A stretch of DNA of 64,000 nt from Pusillimonas sp. UBA3987 (GTDB lineage: Bacteria; Pseudomonadota; Gammaproteobacteria; Burkholderiales; Burkholderiaceae_B). Made by a program: the position numbers and the translations under genes. Numbering within the stretch: position 1 is the stretch's first letter; the number at the start of each line of letters is the position of its first letter. Location of the stretch: contig DGCD01000010.1 of assembly GCA_002384935.1 (NCBI GenBank), positions 1 to 64,000 of the forward strand. The letters run 5' to 3'. Shown here piece by piece: positions 7,430 to 15,755 of this stretch. Below the pieces are notes generated by a model. The model had not been told where the DNA came from. It made no database searches and saw only the letters and a list, made by a program, of their open reading frames with translations.

Positions 7430-9025
7430 CTACGATTGAGGTTCGGCCAGTGGAGGTGCCATTTCAACGGTATTGCGCCCATTGTTTTTGGCGCGGTATA
7501 GCATTGAGTCGGCCGTCTTGGGCAAGTCATCGATATGCTCGACGTGGGCCGGCCAGTGGGCGACCCCCACTGAGATGGTGATATGGTCAACGGTATTGAA
7601 TATGGCTTTCTCGACACCATCACGCAGGCGCTCGGCCATTTGAAAGGCCATGTCGGGTGTCAGGTCGGGCATTAACACGGCAAATTCTTCGCCTCCCAAG
7701 CGACATACCTGATCTTCTTTTCGTGACAATGTTCTCATAATCTTGGCAAGTTGTTGTAATACGATGTCACCCTCATCGTGGCCGTAGGTGTCATTGATAG
7801 TCTTGAAGTGGTCGATGTCTACGCAAATCAATGCGGCGGTGGATTTGACATATTGCCAGTTGGCCAAATCTTGGTTGAATGCGCGACGGTTAAGTAGACC
7901 TGTTAATGGGTCGGTGGTGGCGTCCCGGTTAAGGCGGCCGATACGTTCATGTAACAGACCGGTGCCCACCAGCATACCTTTTTTCAGACTCGCCGATTCG
8001 AAATACCAGGAGGGTGTTGTTTTTATATTTTCAATAGAGTTGGGTTGATCCATGCTCATGGCGCTGAACGCAAGACGTCGCAGTGGAGAGGCAATGACGC
8101 GCGAGAACCACCAAATAAGCAGACCAATAATTAGTGTTAGCGGCAGGGAGAACAGAATCATGTCCGTTAACAAGTCATCGAGTGGTTTAAGGGCCACATC
8201 CGTTGCCCGCTGTGCGACAACCCCCCAGCCAACGCTGGGTATAACAGCAAAGCCGGCCAACATATCAATGCCTTTGTTGTTAATTAAACGCAGTGAGCCA
8301 TCCTCACCGTTCACAAGTCGTTCAATTGCAGTATTGTGCTGAACTACTTCACCAACACGCTTTGATTCGGGGTGGTAAAGCAAGCGACGCTCGTTATCGA
8401 CGACATATACGTATGAATCATCGCGATAGAAGTGCTCTGCCAGTAATTGGTTCAGGATATTGGGTTGGTTCAGGTATATCGTTCCGCTGATATACCCGGC
8501 ATAGGCATTGTCCGAGTCGAAAATTGGCACTGAAATATTGATTAGAAGTCGGCCGGTTTGCCCCCTAAATGGAGGACTGATCATAGGGCGGCGTTTTTCC
8601 AGGGCAAGCTGATTACTGGCGGATGACAGTGTTTGTCCGGTAATTCCAAGGTTGGGGTCGGTGGCGAGTACAACTCCGTTCTTGTCGACGATCAGTACGG
8701 AATTGAAACTGTTGGTTTGTTGTTTCAGTCGTTGAGTCTCGTGTTTCAAGACTGCGGGAGTGTTGAGTCCGGCTTTAAGATTTTGCGCCGAGAAATGTAA
8801 TTGTTGTTGGGCCGAATGTAGAAAATGATCTACGCTAGACGCTAGTTTGGTCGCGTAGGCATAGTTATAGTTCAAAGACCCACTAATCAGAATGTCCCGC
8901 TGAGTTTTGAAGCTGGCGACCAGCATATTTGTGGCAACGATCAACACACTTAGGATCGATAAAAAAACAATTAATATCCGAAGATTCAGCTTGGGGGTGC
9001 GCGTATTGGTAGTCTTTGGGGGCAT
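7430..9025 (-). CDS. Membrane diguanylate cyclase with periplasmic Cache-type sensor
   Basis: 531 residues. An N-terminal transmembrane helix (16-36) is followed by a periplasmic double-Cache/PDC-like sensor (about 40-285, with the YISGTIYL and SVGWGVVAQ elements of that fold). A second helix (288-308), a short linker and a GGDEF domain (about 365-525) complete it. The active-site loop is GGEEF (444-448), competent for making c-di-GMP from two GTP. An RxxD product-inhibition site (RKED, 435-438) sits at the proper five-residue distance. No EAL domain is present. It is therefore likely an active, feedback-inhibited cyclase responding to a small external ligand. It is a candidate partner of the MshEN-containing glycosyltransferase at 19159-20865. 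Confidence 0.92.
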   Translation of the reverse strand: MPPKTTNTRTPKLNLRILIVFLSILSVLIVATNMLVASFKTQRDILISGSLNYNYAYATKLASSVDHFLHSAQQQLHFSAQNLKAGLNTPAVLKHETQRLKQQTNSFNSVLIVDKNGVVLATDPNLGITGQTLSSASNQLALEKRRPMISPPFRGQTGRLLINISVPIFDSDNAYAGYISGTIYLNQPNILNQLLAEHFYRDDSYVYVVDNERRLLYHPESKRVGEVVQHNTAIERLVNGEDGSLRLINNKGIDMLAGFAVIPSVGWGVVAQRATDVALKPLDDLLTDMILFSLPLTLIIGLLIWWFSRVIASPLRRLAFSAMSMDQPNSIENIKTTPSWYFESASLKKGMLVGTGLLHERIGRLNRDATTDPLTGLLNRRAFNQDLANWQYVKSTAALICVDIDHFKTINDTYGHDEGDIVLQQLAKIMRTLSRKEDQVCRLGGEEFAVLMPDLTPDMAFQMAERLRDGVEKAIFNTVDHITISVGVAHWPAHVEHIDDLPKTADSMLYRAKNNGRNTVEMAPPLAEPQS

Positions 9026-9179
9026 GCGATTATCGAGCGTTTGCGGTGGACGGGGTTATGATTCTTGATATCGGCGCTCTTCACTTATTCTGTGAAGTTT
9101 CATGTTGAGTCCAATATATCAGGTTAGGTCTTGCCGTTCACCGCTCTTTATTCGCATGCCTGTCAGTCTCGCCTTCAAA

Positions 9180-10088
9180 TCAGCCGATTCCCGGCGTCTT
9201 AAGGGATAAACTTGCCGGTGACTTGATCTCGCAATTGCTTGTCATTGTCTGGTCGTCGTCAAATAAAAATTTAATAGTTACGCTTTTGCCAATTTGCAGT
9301 TCCGAAGCGGGCTCTTCGAGCATCACGTGATAGCCGCCGGGCGCAAATTCCAGGCTGGCTCCAGCCGGTATTTCAATGTTATTGGCGTGCACCATGGTAG
9401 CCATGCCGTTCATGGTCTTGTTTGCATGCAGCATGACTTTTTCAAAGGCTTTCGACTGAGCGCCGGTCAATACAATGCGATCTGCACTGTTATTTTGCAG
9501 TTTGAAATAAGCGGCCGATGGCAGGTTATTGGGTAATGCGCGTATCCAACATTGGGTAATGGAAACGCCTTGTGGCGCCGCGGCGGAGGCAGCGTCTTTA
9601 GCCGTGGCTTGTTTATGTCGATGGTGGCCGTTCGACGCAGTGCTGGTCAGCGCGCGCACTGGCGCCTTGATATTAACCACTTCACGTTCGCCGTCTGCGT
9701 GTTCGAAGGTCAATGTCAATGGGATATGTTCACCTTCCCGGGCCTGCTCCTTCAGGTTGATCAACATAATGTGAAAACCGCCGGGCTTAAGCCTCACTGT
9801 TTGGCCGGCGGGTAGTGCCAGACGCGGAATCTGGCGCATTTTCATGATGTCTTTGTCCATGGTCATTTCATGAGTTTCCACGTGCTCGGCTGCGGGTGAT
9901 TCGGCTTGCACCAGCGCACTGTCGGTTTGGGCGGAAAGGCGCATGAATGCGCCGGTGGCCTGCTGCTGGGGAACTGTGGCGCGAACCCATGGTTCATCAA
10001 CAGTAACCTGAGCATGCGCGCTTATAGTAAAGAATAGTGTGCAAGCGGCAAAAATAGCCCGCACGGGCAATTTCAATGTTGTAGACAT
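9180..10088 (-). CDS. Tandem PCu(A)C periplasmic copper chaperone
   Basis: 302 residues with a signal peptide ending at about AHA (26), then two complete copper-binding PCu(A)C (DUF461) domains in one chain. Each has the exact H-x10-M-x21-H-x-M ligand set: His73, Met84, His106, Met108 in the first and His221, Met232, His254, Met256 in the second. A His-rich linker (GHHRHK, about 154-159) joins them. PCu(A)C proteins carry Cu(I) to SCO or directly to the CuA site of heme-copper oxidases. Most family members have a single domain. It is the last gene of the copper operon, 26 bp after SCO1, with a CAGGAG site before the ATG. Two-site capacity or site-to-site transfer is inference. Confidence 0.9.
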   Translation of the reverse strand: MSTTLKLPVRAIFAACTLFFTISAHAQVTVDEPWVRATVPQQQATGAFMRLSAQTDSALVQAESPAAEHVETHEMTMDKDIMKMRQIPRLALPAGQTVRLKPGGFHIMLINLKEQAREGEHIPLTLTFEHADGEREVVNIKAPVRALTSTASNGHHRHKQATAKDAASAAAPQGVSITQCWIRALPNNLPSAAYFKLQNNSADRIVLTGAQSKAFEKVMLHANKTMNGMATMVHANNIEIPAGASLEFAPGGYHVMLEEPASELQIGKSVTIKFLFDDDQTMTSNCEIKSPASLSLKTPGIG

Positions 10089-10114
10089 GATGGTCTCCTG
10101 AGTGAGTGATTAAG

Positions 10115-10717
10115 TTAATTTAGGGCTAATACCTGCCGGATATCCGCGGCATATTCCCGGGCTGTTTGTGAATGCCGCAAACCCAGGCGCAATTGGCCCG
10201 AGCGGTCGTAAACGTAGCTGGTCGTACTGTGATCCATGGTGTAAGACGACCCCGTTGGCACTTTGGCGTAGTACACCTTGAAGTCGCGGGCAGTCTTTGC
10301 CGTTTGTTCAAGGTCGCCGTACAGTCCCATGAATGAGGGGTCGAAAGCCTGTACATAGGCCTGCAAGACGTCAGGCGTGTCGCGCTCCGGGTCGACGGTA
10401 ATAAACAAAACCTGTAGTTGGTCACCGTCTTCGCCAAGCAACTTCTTTACCTGGGCGGCACGAAACAAGGCGGTAGGGCAGACGTCCGGGCATTGGGTAA
10501 AGCCAAAGAAAATCAAGACCGCTTTGCCTTTGAAGTCGGCCAGGCGGTGTTGCTGGCCATCGGTACCGGTTAACAGGAAGTCTCTGCCAATGTCGGTCTC
10601 CGACATGTCAATGCCATTCGTGACGATTGGTTCTTCGGTGCGTGAGCAGCCGTATAAAACGAGGCTGGAGGCGAGCGTCAACGACAGGAAATGCCGGCGG
10701 CTGAGAAAGTGTTTCAT
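10115..10717 (-). CDS. SCO1/SenC family copper-delivery lipoprotein
   Basis: 200 residues with a thioredoxin-like fold. The copper ligands of the family are all visible: CPDVCP (Cys76, Cys80) and the distal His in MDHSTT (His163). The N-terminus combines a twin-arginine-like SRRHFLSL stretch with a lipobox LVLYGC (Cys24), so it is probably a lipoprotein anchored facing the periplasm. SCO proteins reduce and/or insert copper into the CuA site of cytochrome c oxidase, with PCu(A)C as partner, which is the next gene here. A strong AAGGAG lies 7 nt before the ATG. The cyo oxidase in this window lacks CuA, so its client must lie elsewhere. Confidence 0.92.
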   Translation of the reverse strand: MKHFLSRRHFLSLTLASSLVLYGCSRTEEPIVTNGIDMSETDIGRDFLLTGTDGQQHRLADFKGKAVLIFFGFTQCPDVCPTALFRAAQVKKLLGEDGDQLQVLFITVDPERDTPDVLQAYVQAFDPSFMGLYGDLEQTAKTARDFKVYYAKVPTGSSYTMDHSTTSYVYDRSGQLRLGLRHSQTAREYAADIRQVLALN

Positions 10718-10741
10718 CCTAAGCTCCTTTATATTTTTGAA

Positions 10742-12850
10742 TTACCATTTGAGCTGCACACCGCCGTAGATCGCCACGCCGGAGCCCGTGTTGAAAAGCG
10801 CCGATGCCGCGTCTGCCGTGCCTGCCACGGCCACGTTGGCGATATAACGCTTATCAAGCAAGTTGCGGCCCTCCAGGTAGAACGACGCTTTTGATCCGGG
10901 CGCGTTGTAACCCACTCTGAGATTCAAAAGTGCATAAGGGTCCACCTTGACTTGATTGGCGTTGTCGGCAAAATAAGACTGGGGCATCCATTCGACATTG
11001 GGCGCGGCGTAGAATCCGCTGGGGTGCTTGTAAAGCAGCTCGGCGCGAAGGTAATGCGGCGGCACGCCCGGCAGGCGGTTATTGCCATAACGGCTGTCAT
11101 TGTCGAAAAAAAAGTCGTTATAGGTGTACGCGGCGTTGAACCAGAAGCGGTCGCCGGGAACAAGGCCCGATTTCAGGAAGACGAATCCCACGCCGGCCTC
11201 AATGCCCTGGTGCACCGTGCGATCGGCATTGACGACCGTACAAGGGCTCCATGGCGCGGTGGTTAAGCATTGCAGTTCGTTTTTTATCTCGGCGCGATAC
11301 AGCGACAGTTCCCACCGGCTGTTTTTGCGTTCCCCGCGTGTGCCGATTTCGTACGTGGTGGCCGTTTGAGCTTCAATATTCGAACTGATCAGCGATGAAA
11401 AAGTGTTGGCATCGAAGGTGGGTACTTCGGCACTGCGAGACACGTTGGCAAAAGCCTGCCATGTGGCGTCGATATCCCAAAGTACACCAACCTTGGGGCT
11501 GAAGTGATCATAGGTCCGCCGCCCGGACTGATTGCCATCGGAAGTAAATCGGTCACGTCGTTCGCGGCTTGCATGTTGAAGGGCAGCGCCCACGATCAGG
11601 GAAATATCCGGCCTGACATAAAAACTGTTTTCGACATAAAACGAAACGTTCTTTGAGTCATCAACATTGGAGGCGGCAAGGTTTCCTTTTGATCCATCCA
11701 CGTTAATGTATTGCTTGTTGTCGATCGAGCCGTTATGCAAGTTCACCCCGGCGATCAGACGATTGCGAAAACCGCCGATCTGGCGGTCATCGGTGGCGCG
11801 CGCAAAGCCGCCGTAATCATTGACGCGGTAGTCAAGCCATTGATAAATGGGGTGCATCACATGGCGATGAACCCCGAACAGTCCGAAGTCGACTGTCGTA
11901 TCGCCAAAGCGTAGTGTTGTCTTATTGGCGATACGAACCGAATCGATATTGCGCTGTTGATCAAGCTGGACAAATTCAGGTGCAGCGCTTCTGGGCGAAT
12001 TCAGCGCCACGTCCTTGGTAACCTCGCCTGGCAGTCTTTGCCTGATTGAGTTGACGTTCAGGTAGAAACGGGTTTCAGCGTTGGCAGAGATGCGATATCC
12101 GGTGTTGGCACTCAAACGTGCCTGATGGCCGTCGCTATGTTCACGATAGCCGTCAAAGCGCTGGCCCGAGGCCGTAATGAAATAGTCCCACTTGCCGTGT
12201 ACGGTACCGGTGCTTGCCTGCGCCCTGGCGTAGCCGAAACTGCCGGTATCCAAACGCCCTTCGAAGCGCGAGGCATCGCGTCCGGTTGGGGTAACGAAAT
12301 TGATGGCGCCACCTAGTGCATTGCTGCCATAGCGCAGTGCGTTGGCACCTTTGTACACCTCGACGTAGCGATAGGCCGTCGGGTCGATTTCGAAGTTATC
12401 CACCAGGCCATCCGAGGTATTGATCGGTATGCCGTCCATGTACATGTTGATGCCGCGATTGCCATAATTGCGCGATAGCCCCGAGCCGCGTATGGATATA
12501 CGCGCATCGTCACCGTAGCGGGGCTGCGCAAAGATACCGGGCACCCAGTCCAGGACATCTTTAACCGTTTGTGCGGGTCCGTCTTTGAATGCGGTGTCCG
12601 GCACAACGGCAACTGCGCCCGGAATCTGTTGTATTTCCTCTGTGGCATGCTCTGTGTCCGGAACGGTCAGCGAGGTGGATTGCGCTGTGCTTGAACCGGT
12701 GACGGTAATGGTGGGCAAGGTTGTTTGTGCCAAAACAGGTGTCGTCGCGCCCGTTAAGCCCAGGGCCAGGGCAATGAGTGCGAGCAGCGGGCCGGATCGC
12801 CCGCACCTGGGCGACATGTTCTTTGTTTTTGTGTCTGAATAATGATTCAT
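10742..12850 (-). CDS. TonB-dependent receptor of the copper operon
   Basis: 702 residues. A signal peptide (about 1-41) is followed by a TonB-box-like TLPTITVTG stretch, a plug domain (about 70-195, with IRGSG, MYMDGIPIN and ALRYGSNALGGAINF) and a 22-strand barrel ending in the terminal aromatic W (VQLKW). It imports a substrate across the outer membrane using TonB energy. The plug resembles FecA-like receptors, but the operon (YcnI, CopCD upstream; SCO, PCu(A)C downstream) makes copper or a copper complex the most likely cargo, comparable in role to OprC/NosA. This is inference from context. It starts 61 bp after copCD and is followed by SCO1 after 24 bp. Confidence 0.85.
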   Translation of the reverse strand: MNHYSDTKTKNMSPRCGRSGPLLALIALALGLTGATTPVLAQTTLPTITVTGSSTAQSTSLTVPDTEHATEEIQQIPGAVAVVPDTAFKDGPAQTVKDVLDWVPGIFAQPRYGDDARISIRGSGLSRNYGNRGINMYMDGIPINTSDGLVDNFEIDPTAYRYVEVYKGANALRYGSNALGGAINFVTPTGRDASRFEGRLDTGSFGYARAQASTGTVHGKWDYFITASGQRFDGYREHSDGHQARLSANTGYRISANAETRFYLNVNSIRQRLPGEVTKDVALNSPRSAAPEFVQLDQQRNIDSVRIANKTTLRFGDTTVDFGLFGVHRHVMHPIYQWLDYRVNDYGGFARATDDRQIGGFRNRLIAGVNLHNGSIDNKQYINVDGSKGNLAASNVDDSKNVSFYVENSFYVRPDISLIVGAALQHASRERRDRFTSDGNQSGRRTYDHFSPKVGVLWDIDATWQAFANVSRSAEVPTFDANTFSSLISSNIEAQTATTYEIGTRGERKNSRWELSLYRAEIKNELQCLTTAPWSPCTVVNADRTVHQGIEAGVGFVFLKSGLVPGDRFWFNAAYTYNDFFFDNDSRYGNNRLPGVPPHYLRAELLYKHPSGFYAAPNVEWMPQSYFADNANQVKVDPYALLNLRVGYNAPGSKASFYLEGRNLLDKRYIANVAVAGTADAASALFNTGSGVAIYGGVQLKW

Positions 12851-12911
12851 TGAAACTTCTCCCGTACGATCTGTGTTTTAAGTTTGTTGAGTTGGTGTGA
12901 GGTAAACGCCA

Positions 12912-14546
12912 TCACTTGTCGCCACCCAAAGTGGTTTCGAGGTGGATGCGTTCAAAATCGGTAATCAGTGCATTGATACGGATATGCCAGGTTGGCAAAT
13001 TGGGCAGATCAATATTTGTTATTTGCCAGGCACCGTCGTTGGTTCGTTTTGCTGAAAAGTCGATAGGCTGGATGCCGGCTCCGGCGTTGGTGAACGAAAC
13101 GCTTACTTCCTGGGCGTTCAGCGGTGTTAGATCCGCCTTGGACAGATAAAGCGTCAACGTTGAGGTTTGCGTGCGAGCCGATCGTGTCCACGACAGATCG
13201 GCGCTGGCGTTGTCTGCGTGAATATGTGCTGAAATCGTGGGGGTTGATTGGACAGCACTGTTTAGGGCGCGTGGCGGCGGCGTAAAACGCCATAACGCAA
13301 CCGTGGCGAAGATGGCAACGGCCAATACGCATTCCAGGTGAATAACCCGACGCATGGCGTTGCGTGCATTGGGTTGTTCTTTCCGCACCGCGTTGGTCAG
13401 CCGATAGCGGTTATAGGCGCCAAACCCGATAAGCGCCGTCAGCAGCGTCAGCTTCAGTGCCAGCAGTTGTCCGTATTGGGTTTGCCATAGCGACGAGAGG
13501 GTGTCGAACTGGGCATAAACGAGGATGCCGCCACTGATAAACAAAACGATCAGAATCGTTGGAATCAGCCGGGAGAAAAACTTCAACAGATTCGGTTTTG
13601 TTTCAGTTTGCAGCGAATGGGCCAGGGGTAGGAACGAACCGATCCATAAGGTAACGGCCAGCGCATGAAACCCGACGGCGGGTTGAGTCAGCCAGGCTGG
13701 CGAGGCGCTGCTTGCATGGCCGCTGGTGGCCAGGGAAGTCGCCAGCAGGACGAGCGCCAGCGCGGCGGTTGGCCTGCGAATTGACGCAGCCGTTGTCTGC
13801 CAGGCCAGCGCCGCACAGGACAATGCAGCGAGCATCAGCACACTGGAAAAACCGAACCTTGTTGAGAACGCTGTCTGCCAGGCAGCGACGTTAAACAGCG
13901 CCGATACGGGTCGATCAAGCGCATCAATGCCGAACAAGCCGATATTGAGCAGCGCGGCGCCGGCTCCTAGAGCCAGTAATCTCGTCGCCAGACAACGCTG
14001 ATTTTTGCGCGAGGTGGAAAGCGCCTGCCAGATTGTCATGCCAATACCCAGAAACGATCCGATATACCCCACGAAGCGGGCCAGCCAGATCAGAAAGGTC
14101 CGGTCGGGATAGGTCGAAGGCGTCTGTATGTGGTTGTTCTGCGCGTTACCCACGGAAAACGTCACGGTTCCGCCCACAGGGTGGCCGTCTGTCGATACAA
14201 CGCGCCAACTCAGGCCGTAAGTGCCTTGTTTCTTTGCTGCAGGCAACGTCACCTCAAGACCGGCCGGTAAGCTTTGGATTTGCCCTATGTCTTTCACTGA
14301 GCCGTCGGGCAGAATGAACTTGATAACGAGGGGCGAGACCGGTTCGTTGAACATCAGGTGAACGCTGGCCGGAGCTCGCAGCAGGGTTTCCCCCATTGCA
14401 GGTGAACTGGCAATCAGCGAGGCGTGGGCAAAGGTGCACGGAGCCCACATCATTATGAACAGCACGCCCAACAGTTGCGCAAGCGTTTGCAGCCCGCCTG
14501 ACAAAGACGCAGGCGTAACTGCATAACGCATGAAATGCGTTTGCAT
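12912..14546 (-). CDS. CopC-CopD fusion, copper import protein (YcnJ type)
   Basis: 544 residues. A signal peptide ends at TFA(40), leaving His41 as mature N-terminus. A CopC domain (41-133) contains STDGHPVGG with Asp120 and His122; with His41 these complete the known CopC Cu(II)-brace ligand set. A linker leads into the CopD membrane domain (about 150-400, eight or so helices with conserved GFHALAVTLWIGSF and histidines), and a periplasmic tail (about 430-544) ends the chain. CopC-CopD fusions such as Bacillus YcnJ act in copper uptake. AAGGAGAG lies 5 nt before the ATG. It lies 55 bp downstream of the DUF1775 gene in the same operon. Confidence 0.92.
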   Translation of the reverse strand: MQTHFMRYAVTPASLSGGLQTLAQLLGVLFIMMWAPCTFAHASLIASSPAMGETLLRAPASVHLMFNEPVSPLVIKFILPDGSVKDIGQIQSLPAGLEVTLPAAKKQGTYGLSWRVVSTDGHPVGGTVTFSVGNAQNNHIQTPSTYPDRTFLIWLARFVGYIGSFLGIGMTIWQALSTSRKNQRCLATRLLALGAGAALLNIGLFGIDALDRPVSALFNVAAWQTAFSTRFGFSSVLMLAALSCAALAWQTTAASIRRPTAALALVLLATSLATSGHASSASPAWLTQPAVGFHALAVTLWIGSFLPLAHSLQTETKPNLLKFFSRLIPTILIVLFISGGILVYAQFDTLSSLWQTQYGQLLALKLTLLTALIGFGAYNRYRLTNAVRKEQPNARNAMRRVIHLECVLAVAIFATVALWRFTPPPRALNSAVQSTPTISAHIHADNASADLSWTRSARTQTSTLTLYLSKADLTPLNAQEVSVSFTNAGAGIQPIDFSAKRTNDGAWQITNIDLPNLPTWHIRINALITDFERIHLETTLGGDK

Positions 14547-14601
14547 TTTTCTCTCCTTGTGGCTGAAGCGCTTTTCACGGCGCTTCAGCGTTTTGTTGCA
14601 G

Positions 14602-15138
14602 TTACTGTTTTGGCAACAGTTTCAGCGTTGGTGCAGGAGAGTCGGAATGGTCATCCGTTGCGTTGTCGTTGGAGGGGGGGTCTATCCAGCGGGCGACGCC
14701 TTGTTCGCATTCCTGTACGACGGGAAAATACAAAGTCGTGCCGGGCGCTAACTGGCTGCTGAGATAGCCGACGAAAACGAATTCGTCGTAGTGTTCGTCA
14801 AGCAGCGGGCCGCCTGTCCAGGTTACCTCTTTAACGCCCGATGTCAGCCGCGTTCCGTACTGCATATGCGGTTTGTCGTAGTCGGCCTTAACGGTTTCCA
14901 GTTTCCATCCGGACTTGGGTTGGGGTTTTACGCCAACAACCCCTTCTGGGATACGAATGCGGACTTTTGTGGTCGAAGATCCCTGGCAGCCATGGGGAAC
15001 ACTGAAAACGGCTTTGTAGCCATTGTCGATGGGTGCCTGCTTTGTTTGAAGCGTAACGTGTGCGTATGTGGCGGCGGGGGCGAGAAAAATTGCGGCCAGT
15101 GCGACGAACGCACGCCGGTTGATATGACGAACGGACAT
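14602..15138 (-). CDS. YcnI-like DUF1775 periplasmic copper protein
   Basis: 178 residues from the ATG at 15138; a longer in-frame start at 15315 is rejected because a clean signal peptide begins at 15138 with GAGG 6 nt upstream. The signal peptide ends ATYA(26), exposing His27 in HVTLQ as the mature N-terminus, the copper-binding residue expected for YcnI. The DUF1775 domain fills 27-165, with GVKEVTWTGG and the CEQGVARW segment. YcnI proteins bind Cu(II) near a conserved tryptophan and accompany CopC/CopD. The C-terminus (TLKLLPKQ) is a short soluble tail; the C-terminal membrane helix of Bacillus YcnI is absent. It is second in the operon, after the DUF2946 gene. Confidence 0.9.
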   Translation of the reverse strand: MSVRHINRRAFVALAAIFLAPAATYAHVTLQTKQAPIDNGYKAVFSVPHGCQGSSTTKVRIRIPEGVVGVKPQPKSGWKLETVKADYDKPHMQYGTRLTSGVKEVTWTGGPLLDEHYDEFVFVGYLSSQLAPGTTLYFPVVQECEQGVARWIDPPSNDNATDDHSDSPAPTLKLLPKQ

Positions 15139-15202
15139 AAAAAAACCTCGAGATGAATATCGCTGAAAAATGATCGAAACCAGTACGATCAGAGAAGAGA
15201 AA

Positions 15203-15631
15203 TCAACCGAGGTTTGAAGGAGGCGCTCTGGAACCCAGCGGTGGGCCCTGGGCCGGTAAAGAAGGTTGTGCCCGATTGCGATGCAGCAATGGCACAGGGT
15301 GGTGGGTGACGACACTGACCAGGGCGACTGCTTCCTGGGTGGGTGTCAGCGCTTGTGTCATGACGACACCGAACGGACAGTCCTGGTTGCCGATATGATC
15401 GGTCGAAGAGGAGTCGGATGGTGAGTCGAGGTCGACCATCAGGCTGCTGGTGCCGCCGCCAACGGTACAGAACGTGATGGCAAACTGGCCATTGTCGCGT
15501 CCGCCCGACAAATCGGGCATGTAACCTATTGGAATTACCGCCCGACACAAAAAAGCCAGAAAGGTCAGGCAAAATATGAATTGCCAGACCTGGGTCAAAT
15601 TGCGTCGAAGGTAGCGTCGAACGTCGAACAT
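15203..15631 (-). CDS. DUF2946 family small membrane protein
   Basis: 142 residues with one N-terminal hydrophobic helix (about 17-37: FIFCLTFLAFLCRAVIPIG) of signal/anchor type and a Cys-containing periplasmic part (FCTVGGG, DCPFGVV). It ends in the proline-rich QGPPLGSRAPP tail typical of DUF2946. This family travels with PCu(A)C, SCO and TonB receptor genes in proteobacterial copper loci; its function is not known. It is the first gene of the minus-strand copper operon, so the promoter must lie in 15632-15755, shared with divergent wecB. A typical family length is 110-150 residues. Confidence 0.8.
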   Translation of the reverse strand: MFDVRRYLRRNLTQVWQFIFCLTFLAFLCRAVIPIGYMPDLSGGRDNGQFAITFCTVGGGTSSLMVDLDSPSDSSSTDHIGNQDCPFGVVMTQALTPTQEAVALVSVVTHHPVPLLHRNRAQPSLPAQGPPLGSRAPPSNLG

Positions 15632-15755
15632 GGGCGAAAGTATATTACAGTTTGACCCGCCTGAATGACAAAAAATCCGTGGGGGAAAGGGTAGAAAAGC
15701 CGCATCGTTTGATATAATTAGAAGTTATTTATTTATATTTATTACATTCCATTTC

